A stretch of DNA of 64,000 nucleotides from Brachionus rotundiformis (GCA_016802295.1 JAESIW010000138.1:3066152-3130151); one strand, 5' to 3'. Shown: positions 48,554 through 58,320, counted from the first letter of the stretch. Translations and numbers: made by a program. The notes: a model not told the origin generated them from the letters alone.

Positions 48554-49729
48554 ATTTAGAAGAGTTTAATATAAAACTGTTTAGATTTTTGTACAAATGA
48601 ATTTTTTTCTTAATTTTAGCGGATAGGTTTTAAATTAGAAATTTTTAGAGAAATGTAAAAATAATTTTAGAAATTAATATTTCATTTTGCAAAATTTTTG
48701 GAGAAATTTGAGTTTAAAATCTAAAGTAATCTGTAAAAACCGTCTAAGTATTTTTATAAAGTTTAATGAAGATTATTTTAATTAAAAAATACATTCATGA
48801 AATAAAAATCTGACCAAATAAATAAAACTAAAAAAATTATTAAAATTTTGACATGTGATTATTGAAATTCATCTAAATCTTTAAATTTGAAAATTTTAAT
48901 AATTTTGTATTAGAAAAAATAAAGAAAAAAGAAATATAACTTTTAAAAATAATTTTTAAGTTAATTCTTCTAAGTTTGAAAGAGTTTTGTTATAATAAAT
49001 AAACTTTTCAATCATATGAATTTATTTTTAAACTATAATCAAATTATTTTGAGTATTTACATTTATTTTCTATCTAACGATACTTATATTTCCATTAAAA
49101 CTTTAGCATTATCTTAATAAAGCTTTCAGATTTTTATGTATATGATTGAGATTAAATATATTAGAATATTAATTATATTTGCTATTTTTGACTGTGTATA
49201 AATAAAATGTAATCACAATGGATTTATTTTTTAAATTTATATTATTTAAAAAATTAAAATTTTGAGTCAAGATTTTTATTAATTAATTGTTTGGATAAAC
49301 TCCGAAAATATAAATTTAAAACAGAAAATTTTAACTTGTCTAGATTTTGTATAAAAAATATTTATTTTTTTAATTTTAAAATCTAATTTGTTAAGATTTT
49401 TTTTTTATTTAATTATTTAATCTAATATAACCTAAGAATATTGAATAGAAAAATTTATAGTAAATTTTTGAAAAATTATTTAACCCCATGTTATGGTATA
49501 TGGTGTAATATAATCTATGATCTTTTATTTCATAACTCCAAATTTAACATCTAAGACTAATTAAATTTCACAAAGCTTTTAGTCAAAGGCTATGTTAACT
49601 TATATAATGTAAAAACATCTTAAATACGAATATATCTCAACAAAATTAAAATTATTTTTCAATTTAAAAAAAATTTAAATAAAAATAACTTAAATATTAA
49701 TTTTTAAAAAATCTCATCATTTTTTTAAA
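48554..49729. other. AT-rich intergenic sequence between divergent genes
   Basis: Shared upstream region of the arrestin-like gene (minus) and the intronless helicase (plus). It is homopolymer-rich A/T with no clear motif. No acceptor-like TTTTAG lies near the helicase ATG, unlike several spliced genes here. Confidence 0.45.
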
Positions 49730-51496
49730 ATGTCTGCCTACTCATCTAACTTTTACCAGAGTAGTTCGCGGTCTTATCCGAATGGACATTCAAATAAAAA
49801 CTCAGGGCCTTACTCATCGCATCATTCTTATGAATCAAACGGCTCATCTATGAAACGAAAATATGATGATTATAAAGATGAAAAACGGAGCTCAGACAGA
49901 AGTCATGATCGTTCACTTCGGTATTCAGAAAGTTCCCGTGATTACCACCATTCATCAAAGCATCATGGAATTCGGGACTCTTTTGATACCTCTCGACCAA
50001 AACGCAATGAGTCTGAACAAGAAATTTTCCAAAACTTTTCGACAGGCATTAACTTCGACTCATACGAGAATATACCTGTGGAGGCCAGTGGTTATAATGT
50101 CCCAAAGTCAATCACGAAATTCGATGATCTCCGTCTTCATTCCTCTATTGAGGACAATATTCGCTTTTGTAATTACACCAAACCAACTCCTGTACAAAAA
50201 TACTCTTTACCAATAATTTATGAGCATCGTGATCTCATGGCATGTGCACAAACAGGATCTGGCAAGACAGCTGCTTTTTTGATACCGATACTTAACAGTA
50301 TATTAACGAGTGATCGTCATGAACCAAGTTATGTGTATGGAAATAATAACAGGAAGCGTTTTTTGCCAAAAGCTGTCATTTTAGCTCCGACAAGAGAACT
50401 AGCTGTGCAAATATTTGATGAATCGAAAAAATTTTCTTACAAGTCAAGAGTAAGGCCTTGTGTAGTATATGGTGGTGCGGACACCAGGGGTCAAATAAGG
50501 GATTTGGATTATGGATGTGATATTTTGGTGGCAACGCCAGGCAGACTTAATGCTTTGTTGGACCGTGGAATCATAGCGCTATCGAATGTAAGGTATTTAG
50601 TTTTAGATGAAGCTGATCGAATGCTAGACATGGGCTTTGAGCCCCAAATAAGAGATATAGTTGAAAAAAGGGACATGCCTAGAGTTGGTCAAAGACAGAC
50701 CATGATGTTTTCGGCAACATTTCCGAAAGAAATTCAACATTTGGCTCGTGATTTTCTAGATAATTATATATTTCTAACTGTAGGTAGAGTGGGTAGCACG
50801 GCACTTTCAATAACACAAAAAATAGAATGGGTTGACGAGCACAGTAAACATTCTTTATTGCTGAAAATTTTGTCCTCAAATCCAAATGATTTGACGCTAG
50901 TCTTTGTGGAAACAAAACGTGGTGCGGACGATCTAGAGCGCTTTTTGACCAGTAAACGCTTACCAGCTGCTAGTATACATGGGGACAAAAGTCAAGCAGA
51001 GAGAGAAGAAGCCTTGAGATCTTTTAAAAATGGCTACAAGCCCATTCTTGTGGCAACAGCTGTCGCTGCCAGAGGACTCAATATTTCTAATGTAAAATTA
51101 GTAATTAATTTTGATCTACCAGGAGATATTGATGAGTACGTTCACCGTATTGGCAGAACTGGTCGTGCTGGTAATGTTGGTGAAGCAATTTCATTTTTTA
51201 ATGAAAAAAATAAAAATATTGCCAAAAGCCTGGTAGAAATATTGGAAGAAAGTAAGCAAAATATACCGGATTTTTTAAGAAAAATAGCTGAGCAGAGTTA
51301 TTATGGTAAGAAAGGAAAATTTAGTTCTGGATCTAAATTTGCAAGCAGGGACTACCGGCAAAACTTTCAGAACCAAACAAACCGGAATTTTTCCAGTAGT
51401 TATTCGGCAAATCGACCAAATAGTCATTCTTATTCAAGATACAATGACTATGATTCAAATAAAAGACATAAAAGTGATTTTCATGATTCAAGATAA
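49730..51496 (+). CDS. Intronless DDX3/PL10-type DEAD-box RNA helicase
   Basis: One uninterrupted frame of 588 residues. The N-terminus (1-100) is Ser/Tyr/His/Arg-rich and lacks the YxPPHLRN motif. GINFDSYENIPVEASG (106-121) is the DDX3 signature. Helicase motifs: Q (PTPVQ, 152-156), I (AQTGSGKT, 173-180), Ia (PTRELA, 220-225), GG (248-249), TPGR (269-272), DEAD (293-296), SAT (328-330), V (ARGLN, 447-451) and VI (HRIGRTGR, 472-479). Motif V has Asn451 where this family has Asp; the codon AAT is at 51080-51082. The C-terminus keeps SRDYRQ, shared with DDX3, then a Ser/Asn/Tyr tail. DDX3 proteins unwind RNA in translation initiation. It shares DIVEKRDMPR and many other residues with the intron-containing neighbour, so it is a lineage-specific duplicate, plausibly a retrocopy. 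Confidence 0.96.
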   Translation: MSAYSSNFYQSSSRSYPNGHSNKNSGPYSSHHSYESNGSSMKRKYDDYKDEKRSSDRSHDRSLRYSESSRDYHHSSKHHGIRDSFDTSRPKRNESEQEIFQNFSTGINFDSYENIPVEASGYNVPKSITKFDDLRLHSSIEDNIRFCNYTKPTPVQKYSLPIIYEHRDLMACAQTGSGKTAAFLIPILNSILTSDRHEPSYVYGNNNRKRFLPKAVILAPTRELAVQIFDESKKFSYKSRVRPCVVYGGADTRGQIRDLDYGCDILVATPGRLNALLDRGIIALSNVRYLVLDEADRMLDMGFEPQIRDIVEKRDMPRVGQRQTMMFSATFPKEIQHLARDFLDNYIFLTVGRVGSTALSITQKIEWVDEHSKHSLLLKILSSNPNDLTLVFVETKRGADDLERFLTSKRLPAASIHGDKSQAEREEALRSFKNGYKPILVATAVAARGLNISNVKLVINFDLPGDIDEYVHRIGRTGRAGNVGEAISFFNEKNKNIAKSLVEILEESKQNIPDFLRKIAEQSYYGKKGKFSSGSKFASRDYRQNFQNQTNRNFSSSYSANRPNSHSYSRYNDYDSNKRHKSDFHDSR

Positions 51497-53374
51497 ATTT
51501 TAATAAAAAAAAAGTTGTTATCGGTTTCGATGTTTTTTGTTATAGTTTAGTCTCTTGTCCAATCGATAGATACTAGCTTATATTATGATTACAATTTATG
51601 TTATTTTTTGAAAAATAACTAAATATAAAACTTTTTTTCGAAAAAATCAAATCTATTTTTAAAAAATGGATATGAATTGTTTTTAAAGCAAATTCTTTTT
51701 TTGTATTTTATTTTCTTTTTATTATAAGAATATCTAAAATTAAATAAATAATTTACTTAATTAAACCAATTTGAATATAATTTGGTCCTTTTGGAAATTT
51801 TCGCGCGTAGAAATACATCTTTTCTGTACAAATCTTATCAGCATAATAAATTTATTAAAAAAAGTAAATCAAATTCCAATAATTCACTAATTAGAGATGT
51901 TAAATTTTGAAAATATTGAAGAAAATGTATAAAATTTTCAAATCTGTTTACTATCAATCTTTATTTCAAGAAATTTTTAGTAATTCAAATATTAATAGAG
52001 TATTTATGACAAAAATATTTATTTTTTTTGGAAAATGGAAATTTTTATTACAAATTTTATACTCTTAATAAAAAATTTTTCACATATGCTGGGAAGTCGA
52101 AAAGCTACATCTATCGACCAGAACTCTACACAGCAATCAAGAATTAATAGCTTCGAACTGCTCGATTATTTTTTATTTTAGATACTTAAAGAGTCTTGAA
52201 ATATTTTTAAGAATTTAATTAGATTTTTTAGCTTTTAATTGAAATAAAGAATTGAATCATGGTTATTTTTTATTTTCATTACGTCTGAATGAATGGTTTA
52301 AATTTAATTACATTTTGACTAATTTTATTGGAAAAGTAATAAAGACATTTTAAATATTACTAATATATTTTTGCATACTTCATTCAATAAATCATTTATA
52401 GAATTTTTTTTAATTCACACAATACAGCAATTTGATTAGAAATAAAACTTAAGTTCAAAACGCATAATTAACGAAAAATTAAATTTTTAAAAACTCAAAT
52501 TTTTAACTAAAAAATCTTCAAATGATGTCGGTAAAGATTTTTATGTTAGCATTTTTTTCCCACACAATTAGATTAATAAATAATTAATAAAAGATATTTT
52601 GGCTGAATAAAAAATTCTTATCTCTTAAATAATTTAATAGGATTCGTAATTCATCCTTAGAATCAGATTAAGACCACAGTTAAAAAGTTTTAAATACACG
52701 TGATTTTAAAGATGAGTTAATTTTTTCTTAGACTGTATTTATGATTGAATTATGTCTTTAAAGACAATTTATTTTTTAATAATTAGCTTTTTTTTAATTT
52801 AAAATTTTATTTACTTAAATAAAGTATGTATATTAAATTCTATAATTTCACAAAATTAAGCAATTTTCCAAATTTCTTCCAAACATAGGATCTAAGTTAT
52901 TTCACAAGATTATTTAAATGAATAACTCAAATGAGTATTTAACTGACTCAACATAATAAAAATACTTTGTATAATTATTAGAATCTTTGTATTAAATTTT
53001 CAGCATTTTTTTAACCGAACTAAATAACAAAAAAGACAAATAATTTCACATCAAAATTGGCCAAAAATTATGAATTTAATAATCGTGAGAAACTTAGCAT
53101 AAATACGAGAGTCTAAGTCATAGGGATTATAAATTTATTTAAATCAGTAGTTCGGCTATCTAAGCAATTATAAAAAAAAGCGCTCTTTAAACCAAAATTA
53201 TAATAAAATTATAATCAAGCAATCTCGAAGAAATAATAATTTTTTTCATAGCTAGTTCTACTAGATATTGTAAAGTCGACAAAAAAAAAGTTTCTCTTTA
53301 TATAAATTGTTTCTAAAATTTATAAAAAAAATCCTTATTTTTTATATTCCCAATTTTCAGATTTGAATTTTAAA
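51497..53374. other. Spacer between the two DDX3 genes
   Basis: A/T-rich, with a 9-base A-run shortly after the intronless gene's stop codon. No ORF is supported. A CAATTTTCAG acceptor-like site ends at 53360, 14 bases before the next gene's ATG. Confidence 0.5.
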
Positions 53375-56300
53375 ATGAACGGTAATGCAACTGCAATTAT
53401 AAGCAACAATGATAACCATCATTTCAACCAATTAGAAAGACAGGTCAGTTTACTTTAAAGCATTTATAAATAAAAAATAAGAAAATAAAAAATTTATTAT
53501 AAATTAAAAATTTAACATTCAACTTGTAAACCACGTTGAAATTTAAAAAATTTTCTCTAGTACTTTGAAAAAAAAAGTTCAAAGTCAAGCCATTATCCAT
53601 ATAAATCCTCATTTTTTAAACTTGATTACCATTTAAGCTGGAAAACTTGAACATAAACCATGCTAAAGCAAACAACGAGAGTATGTATTTAGTAAACCAT
53701 TTTGTTCCTATAGAGCTAATTTTTTAAAAAAAGAATATGTTCCGCCACATTTACGGAACTCGGAGGCCACGCAGCATTTTCCAAGGACCCAAAATGGCTA
53801 TCAACAGCAAAGAAACAACTACCACAGAAGCTACCAAAATGGCTCGCCATCTGGTGACATAAATAACAATAATGCTTTGAATGGCAAGAAAAATTTCACT
53901 CCAAATCCAAGAAGCCAGAATGGTCCTCAGGGAAATGCCAGTTTTGACAGGTAAATGGCTGCATTTGTTATCTCATTAAAATGGAATGATGATACAGCTT
54001 AATTGAACGATGTGGTGCCCGAGCCGAAATCATTGGGTTTATTCGGATGGTCCGTGTTTTACGCACCATCCACGCTCTCTCTTTACCAAACTCGTGACTC
54101 GGCTCTAGCTCACGCTTTAACATGAGTTTCTTTGTCATAGTTACACTGACCATTTTATAATTTCATAATTCATTTGAAATTGTTTTCCTATAAATATTTG
54201 CTAATTTATTTTTTTTTTTTTTAAAGATTTAATAATTCAGTCAATATGGGCTTTAATAATAAGCAAGGCAATTACAACCACAACAAGTTTAATCAGGGTC
54301 AACAAAGACACCAGAGATATAACAAAAAGTAATTAGATTTTATTTTTTAGTTCACCATGTTTTATTGTTTTTTTTAATTAGTTTTGAGAACCAAAATTCA
54401 GATGCTGGTCAGAACGGATTCATGAACCAAATGCCCATGCAGACCCACGGGGGTATCATGTCTTCGAATGAACAGGGCGAATACCGCCAAAATGGTTACC
54501 ATGGCAACGGGTCAAATAGACACGGTTCGAATGGTCAAAGATCATATCAAAAGAATCATATGTATAACAACCAGCAAGATGCCAATGAAAATGTGGATAT
54601 ATCCTTGAACGAATGGGGCAGGCCATTGGAAGCCGACCCCGAGTTGGAAAAGTAAGAGCGCTGAAATGTTTTTGCCTAATGCAGGTTTTGAGTTTTGGTT
54701 GATTTTTGCCATTAGTAATCAATCGAAAATTAAATACTGCCAAATAGTTTCAAGGACTTACCCTGTATGGTTGTTTTACCATCGATCAGACAGAAGAAGA
54801 ACTGAAACAATTTATTCTAATTAGATAAGACTTAATTTTTTTTTTTTTAAAGGGAACTCTTTGGCAAAAATATTTCTAATGGAATCAATTTTGACTCCTA
54901 TGATGACATACCTGTCGAAGCAACGGGAGATAATTTGCCAAAATCAATCAATACTGTAATATTTTTTGCTTATTAAAACTTAAATTGGATTTAATGATGA
55001 AAGGAGTTGAATAAAGCGCATTCACATTGATCATTCGATATGAAAATACTGCTCCGATCCCACTGAAATTCCAATTATTATAGAAAAAAATGAAAAAATA
55101 TATTTTTAAAATTTTATTTTTTTAAGTTTGAAGAGCTTAATTTTCATGAAATAATTCAAAATAACATTAAGTTGACCAACTATTTGAAGCCAACACCTGT
55201 GCAAAAAAACGCAATGCCAATCATTTCATCTAAGAGAGATTTGATGGCCTGTGCTCAAACTGGTAAGTGGCATTTATGGTATTTTATGTTCAGATCGGAT
55301 TTAATGATGATTTACAAGTTATCCCTGTCTTAGCCAAAAGTGCTGACAAATAATTCCTCGTTTCTGACCAAATCCTTTTCTATCTAACTTAGACATGATG
55401 AGATGTTTTTGTCTTAGAAAATCATGCTGAGACAATCAGACACTTGACCTGACACTCTAAGACATCATTGCCGATACAATTTTTTTATCTATTCTAAAAA
55501 AAAAACAAGATTTAAATAAATTTTATCTTTGAATAGGTTCGGGAAAGACTGCTGCCTTTTTAGTGCCTATTTTGAATCTAATATTCAAATCAGACAATGA
55601 TCATAATTGTGTATATATCAATAGAAGAAAAAAATTGCTTCCAATTGCTTTGGTCTTGGCGCCGACCAGAGAACTTGCATCGCAAATTTATGAAGAAGCT
55701 AGAAAAGTAAGTCCCTCAAATAAACTTAAAACTATTAACTTGGTTATCTGTGATGAAAATTTGATTCCGCCATACGAATTTTCGAATCATGAAGACACTT
55801 TGCTTCCGTTCTTCTTGACTGAGATAACACTTTTACTTAAGCTTGAATGATGATTTACAAGTTATCCCTGTCTTAGCCAAAAGTGCTGACAAATAATTCC
55901 TCGTTTCTGATATCAAGCTTCTTAGTTTGCTTACAGAGTCTTTAATGATGACAAAATTAAAGTCAGAAATTTTTAAGAAGAATAAAATGATGACTTTTAT
56001 TCTACACCTCTGATAAAGACTCGATATAACTAAAAAATTTTATCAAGTTAATTTAATAATTTATTATTTTAAGTTCTCGTACAGATCAAGAGTACGACCT
56101 TGTGTGGTTTATGGTGGTTCGGACATAAAGGTTCAAATGAGGGACTTGGACTGTGGTTGCCACATTTTAGTTGCTACACCTGGCCGTCTAATTGACTTGC
56201 ATGACCGTGGTAAAGTTGGACTTGAGAAAATTCGGTACTTGATTTTGGACGAAGCCGACCGCATGCTTGACATGGGTTTTGAGCCACAAATAAGAGATAT

Positions 56301-57216
56301 TGTAGAGAAGAGAGACATGCCAAGAACTGGTAATAGACAGACCATGATGTTTTCGGCCACTTTTCCCAAAGAAATTCAGCATTTAGCGCGCGATTTTCTT
56401 AGAAATTACATTTTCTTGGCTGTTGGTCGAGTTGGTAGCACTTCAGTAATGATCACACAGAAGCTAATCTGGGTCGAAGAAGACGAGAAAAGACTGTTTT
56501 TGCTAGATTTACTGAGAACAGATCCCAACGCATTGACATTGGTATTTGTGGAAACAAAACGTGGTGCTGACGAACTTGAACGCTATCTTATAAATGAAAA
56601 TTATCCTGCTATAAGCATACATGGAGACAAGAGTCAAAATGAAAGAGAAGAAGCCTTGAAGGCGTTTAGAAACGCTTACAAGCCTATTTTGGTCGCAACA
56701 GCAGTGGCTGCCAGAGGCTTGGACATTTCAAATGTAAAATTTGTGGTCAATTTTGATTTGCCAACAGACATAGATGAATACGTGCACAGAATTGGTCGTA
56801 CCGGAAGAGCCGGTAATGCTGGAGAAGCTATTTCATTTTTCAATGAAAAAAATAAGAATATAGCCAAAGATTTGCATGATATTCTTAAAGAAACCCAGCA
56901 AGAAATTCCAGAATTTTTGACCAAAATGGTTGATGATATTAGACAAGCATCCAGTAGGAACAAATATGGAAAATCAAACCAAAGCATGAACAGATTCAAC
57001 AACCAGTTCGGAAGCAGAGATTACAGACAAAAGTACCAACATCAGCAAAAGGCTAATTACCAAAATGGATTTCAGAACCAGAGTCACTTTTATAATGTGA
57101 ATGCGACTCCTTTCGCGCCACAGCAAGCCTATCAAAGCATGCCTATCCATGGCTACTATCCACAGCCTAATCAACCATATGGACAGGCCAAGCTGGACTG
57201 GTTCGATCAAGAGTAA
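53375..57216 (+). CDS. DDX3/PL10 DEAD-box RNA helicase, snoRNA host gene
   Basis: Nine exons: 53375-53443, 53638-53680, 53734-53950, 54227-54328, 54382-54651, 54853-54955, 55127-55262, 55537-55706, 56074-57216; all phases match, giving about 750 residues. Residues 39-46 (YVPPHLRN) are the N-terminal motif that in DDX3 is linked to eIF4E binding. An Asn/Gln/Gly-rich segment follows. GINFDSYDDIPVEATG precedes the core. Motif I (AQTGSGKT, ~311-318) is split by an intron after its first Gly codon base. DEAD is at ~429-432. Motif V is the canonical ARGLDI and motif VI HRIGRTGR. The tail ends with an acidic WFDQE. DDX3 acts in translation initiation and RNP remodelling. Introns 3, 6, 7 and 8 are long and carry C/D snoRNA-like units; intron 5 may carry an H/ACA RNA. 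Confidence 0.96.
53977..54157 (+). ncRNA. Long intronic C/D-box snoRNA (LSU helix-69 guide)
   Basis: Located in intron 3 of the DDX3 gene. The C box ATGATGA is at 53986-53992 and the D box CTGA at 54146-54149. The terminal stem AAAATGG (53978-53984) pairs with CCATTTT (54150-54156). Just before the D box, GTCATAGTTAC (54134-54144) is an 11-nt exact antisense to the universally conserved LSU rRNA sequence GTAACTATGAC of helix 69. The D+5 position falls on the second A of GTAAC. From memory this is the site called Am2256 in yeast, guided there by the unusually long snR63. The interior is GC-rich and folded: GAGCCGA pairs with TCGGCTC, and GGATGGT with ACCATCC. Confidence 0.82.
54681..54812 (+). 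ncRNA. Possible H/ACA-type snoRNA in intron 5
   Basis: Two hairpins are possible. The first has a 4-bp base (GCAG/CTGC), a 6/5-nt internal loop and a long upper stem (AGTTTTGGTTGATT with AATCAATCGAAAATT). The second pairs GTTTCA with TGAAAC around an internal loop and an upper ATGGT/ACCAT stem. An ACA trinucleotide (54807-54809) sits at the base of hairpin 2, three bases from a plausible 3' end. The hinge AAATAG is only a near match to ANANNA. No rRNA pocket match was established. Confidence 0.35.
54983..55076 (+). ncRNA. Intronic C/D-box snoRNA, target unassigned
   Basis: Located in intron 6 of the DDX3 gene. C box ATGATGA is at 54994-55000 and D box CTGA at 55063-55066. The terminal stem AATTGGA (54983-54989) pairs with TCCAATT (55070-55076). 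A C'-like GATATGA lies at 55037-55043. The sequence before the D box, CTGCTCCGATCCCA, does not match any conserved rRNA stretch I can recall, so it may be an orphan or target a divergent or snRNA site. Confidence 0.7.
55297..55375 (+). ncRNA. Intronic C/D-box snoRNA, copy A of the duplicated unit
   Basis: Located in intron 7 of the DDX3 gene. C box ATGATGA is at 55304-55310 and D box CTGA at 55364-55367. The terminal stem GGATTT (55297-55302) pairs with AAATCC (55370-55375). The D guide AATTCCTCGTT (55352-55362) is antisense to SSU rRNA AACGAGGAATT; D+5 points to the G of AACG, from memory the yeast Gm1572/snR57 site. An internal AGTTATCCCTGT (55317-55328), followed by a D'-like CTTA, is antisense to LSU ACAGGGATAACT near the peptidyl-transferase centre. 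The 65-bp core is repeated exactly at 55846-55910. Confidence 0.85.
55388..55461 (+). ncRNA. Second C/D-box snoRNA in intron 7, target unassigned
   Basis: Lies 13 bases after copy A in the same intron. C box ATGATGA is at 55395-55401 and D box CTGA at 55449-55452. The terminal stem CTTAGA (55388-55393) pairs with TCTAAG (55456-55461). A D'-like CTGA is at 55427-55430. The guide before the D box (CAGACACTTGAC) matches no conserved rRNA stretch I can recall. Confidence 0.65.
55743..55828 (+). ncRNA. First C/D-box snoRNA in intron 8 (LSU guide)
   Basis: Located in intron 8 of the DDX3 gene. C box GTGATGA is at 55750-55756 and D box CTGA at 55819-55822. The terminal stem GTTATC (55743-55748) pairs with GATAAC (55823-55828). 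The internal TGATTCCGCCA (55762-55772) is an 11-nt exact antisense to the conserved LSU stretch TGGCGGAATCA. It lies in the position expected for a D'-associated guide, although the D' box itself is degenerate. The D-proximal guide is unassigned. Confidence 0.75.
55839..55920 (+). ncRNA. Second C/D-box snoRNA in intron 8, copy B of the duplicated unit
   Basis: C box ATGATGA is at 55847-55853 and D box CTGA at 55907-55910. The terminal stem AAGCTTGA (55839-55846) pairs with TCAAGCTT (55913-55920). The core 55846-55910 is identical to 55303-55367 in intron 7, so it has the same SSU (AACGAGGAATT) and LSU (ACAGGGATAACT) antisense elements. The terminal stem is completely different from that of copy A, but is again perfectly paired. 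Confidence 0.85.
55936..56022 (+). ncRNA. Third C/D-box snoRNA in intron 8 (LSU guide)
   Basis: C box ATGATGA is at 55945-55951 and D box CTGA at 56010-56013. The terminal stem is a perfect 9 bp, GAGTCTTTA (55936-55944) with TAAAGACTC (56014-56022). A second ATGATGA at 55987-55993 is a textbook C' box. Between C' and D, TTATTCTACACCT is a 13-nt exact antisense to conserved LSU rRNA AGGTGTAGAATAA. D+5 points to the G of AGGTG. This is the clearest unit of the cluster. Confidence 0.88.
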
Positions 57217-58320
57217 ACATACTGCAACGTCAACAACAGCTTTTATTTAATCAGCAGCAACTAAATTTAAAAAATCTCTAAAAAAAAATTTAAATACCCT
57301 AAACCTTTGTAGTCTTAGAATTAATTCATTATTCAACATTTACTCTATCGTAAAAGAAATCAATTAATTAATTTTTTTTTTCAATATGAATTAAATTAAA
57401 TCAAAACTTGAAAATCATCTACTTGTTTAATTTCTCTCATTTAAGTAAATGTTGAATCAAGTTTTAATTTCTTTGAGGTTTTTGATGGTTCACTTTTTTT
57501 TTATGTTTTATTTTGCTTTAACAAAAAAGTTATTTTTAAAAAAAAAACAGGACACACTTAATGCTGCTTGGATTCAAAAGTTGTTGGGTCAGAGCTGCCG
57601 TCCTTTGCTAATTCAAATCTCAGGAACCTTTTTTTTGACTATTTTAATTGCCAAGACGCTATTAGTTCTTGTAAATAGGATTTGTTCCGTTCACACGGCC
57701 GAAGTGTGTCTAATTTATTTTAAGCTAATTAATTTTTTTTTAAAAAAAGCTTTTTTGTTCTTAAAATGTTCTTTTTTTTTGTTTTTTGGTTATTTCAAAG
57801 CGATTTCAAATTTGGCCAAAATGGTAACCTTAATGACCGTAGCGTATGCATATTTTTTAGTCTTAAATTCTCATTTTTTATAAATATTAAATTTTGTGAT
57901 TTTTAGACAATTTTGGATTTAAAATTCGATCTAAAACTTCTAGGTCTTTCGTTTTTTTTGTAAAATGTTATGTAATTTTCCTGGGGGTATATAAAAATGT
58001 AAAATAAATTGTCTAGTTAAATTGTAAATACGGAATAGTATAAAAAATGAGATGACTTATCACCGGAAATAAGCTTCTAATGTTGTTTGAACAATTTCTT
58101 ACCAAACGATACTATAAATATGTGTATTTATACGGTGTTAAATTATTTTCTTATTATTTATTGATATTTATATTTTTTTAAAATTTCATTTAAAAATATA
58201 TAAAATTCAATCAAGTTTTTTTTCCTCTTGTCGTTTCATAAATGTAATATGTTGCTGTTGTTGATGTATTTATCTTTATCAATAAACTACAAAATAAAAT
58301 TTTTTACAAAAAGTTAATTT
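57217..58320. other. 3' flank of the DDX3 gene
   Basis: This probably includes the 3' UTR. A 144-codon frame at 57449-57883 is T-rich and mostly Phe/Leu. Only its centre (57549-57715) has a GC-richer composition. Local pairings there (AGGAC with GTCCT, CACAC with GTGTG) could reflect RNA structure. I do not call a gene. Confidence 0.4.

Noticed and set aside
54365..54743. Separate genes in overlapping frames at 54365-54655 (plus) and 54456-54743 (minus)
   Set aside because: The plus frame is exon 5 of the DDX3 gene read through its splice sites; the minus frame is its antisense shadow.
55563..55850. Stand-alone protein running from helicase motif Ia into non-helicase sequence
   Set aside because: The frame reads from exon 8 into intron 8; a GTAAGT donor at 55707 ends the exon and the rest is snoRNA sequence.
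57449..57883. 144-residue protein downstream of DDX3
   Set aside because: The composition is that of T-rich DNA (Phe/Leu runs), no domain or splice support; more likely 3' UTR or intergenic.
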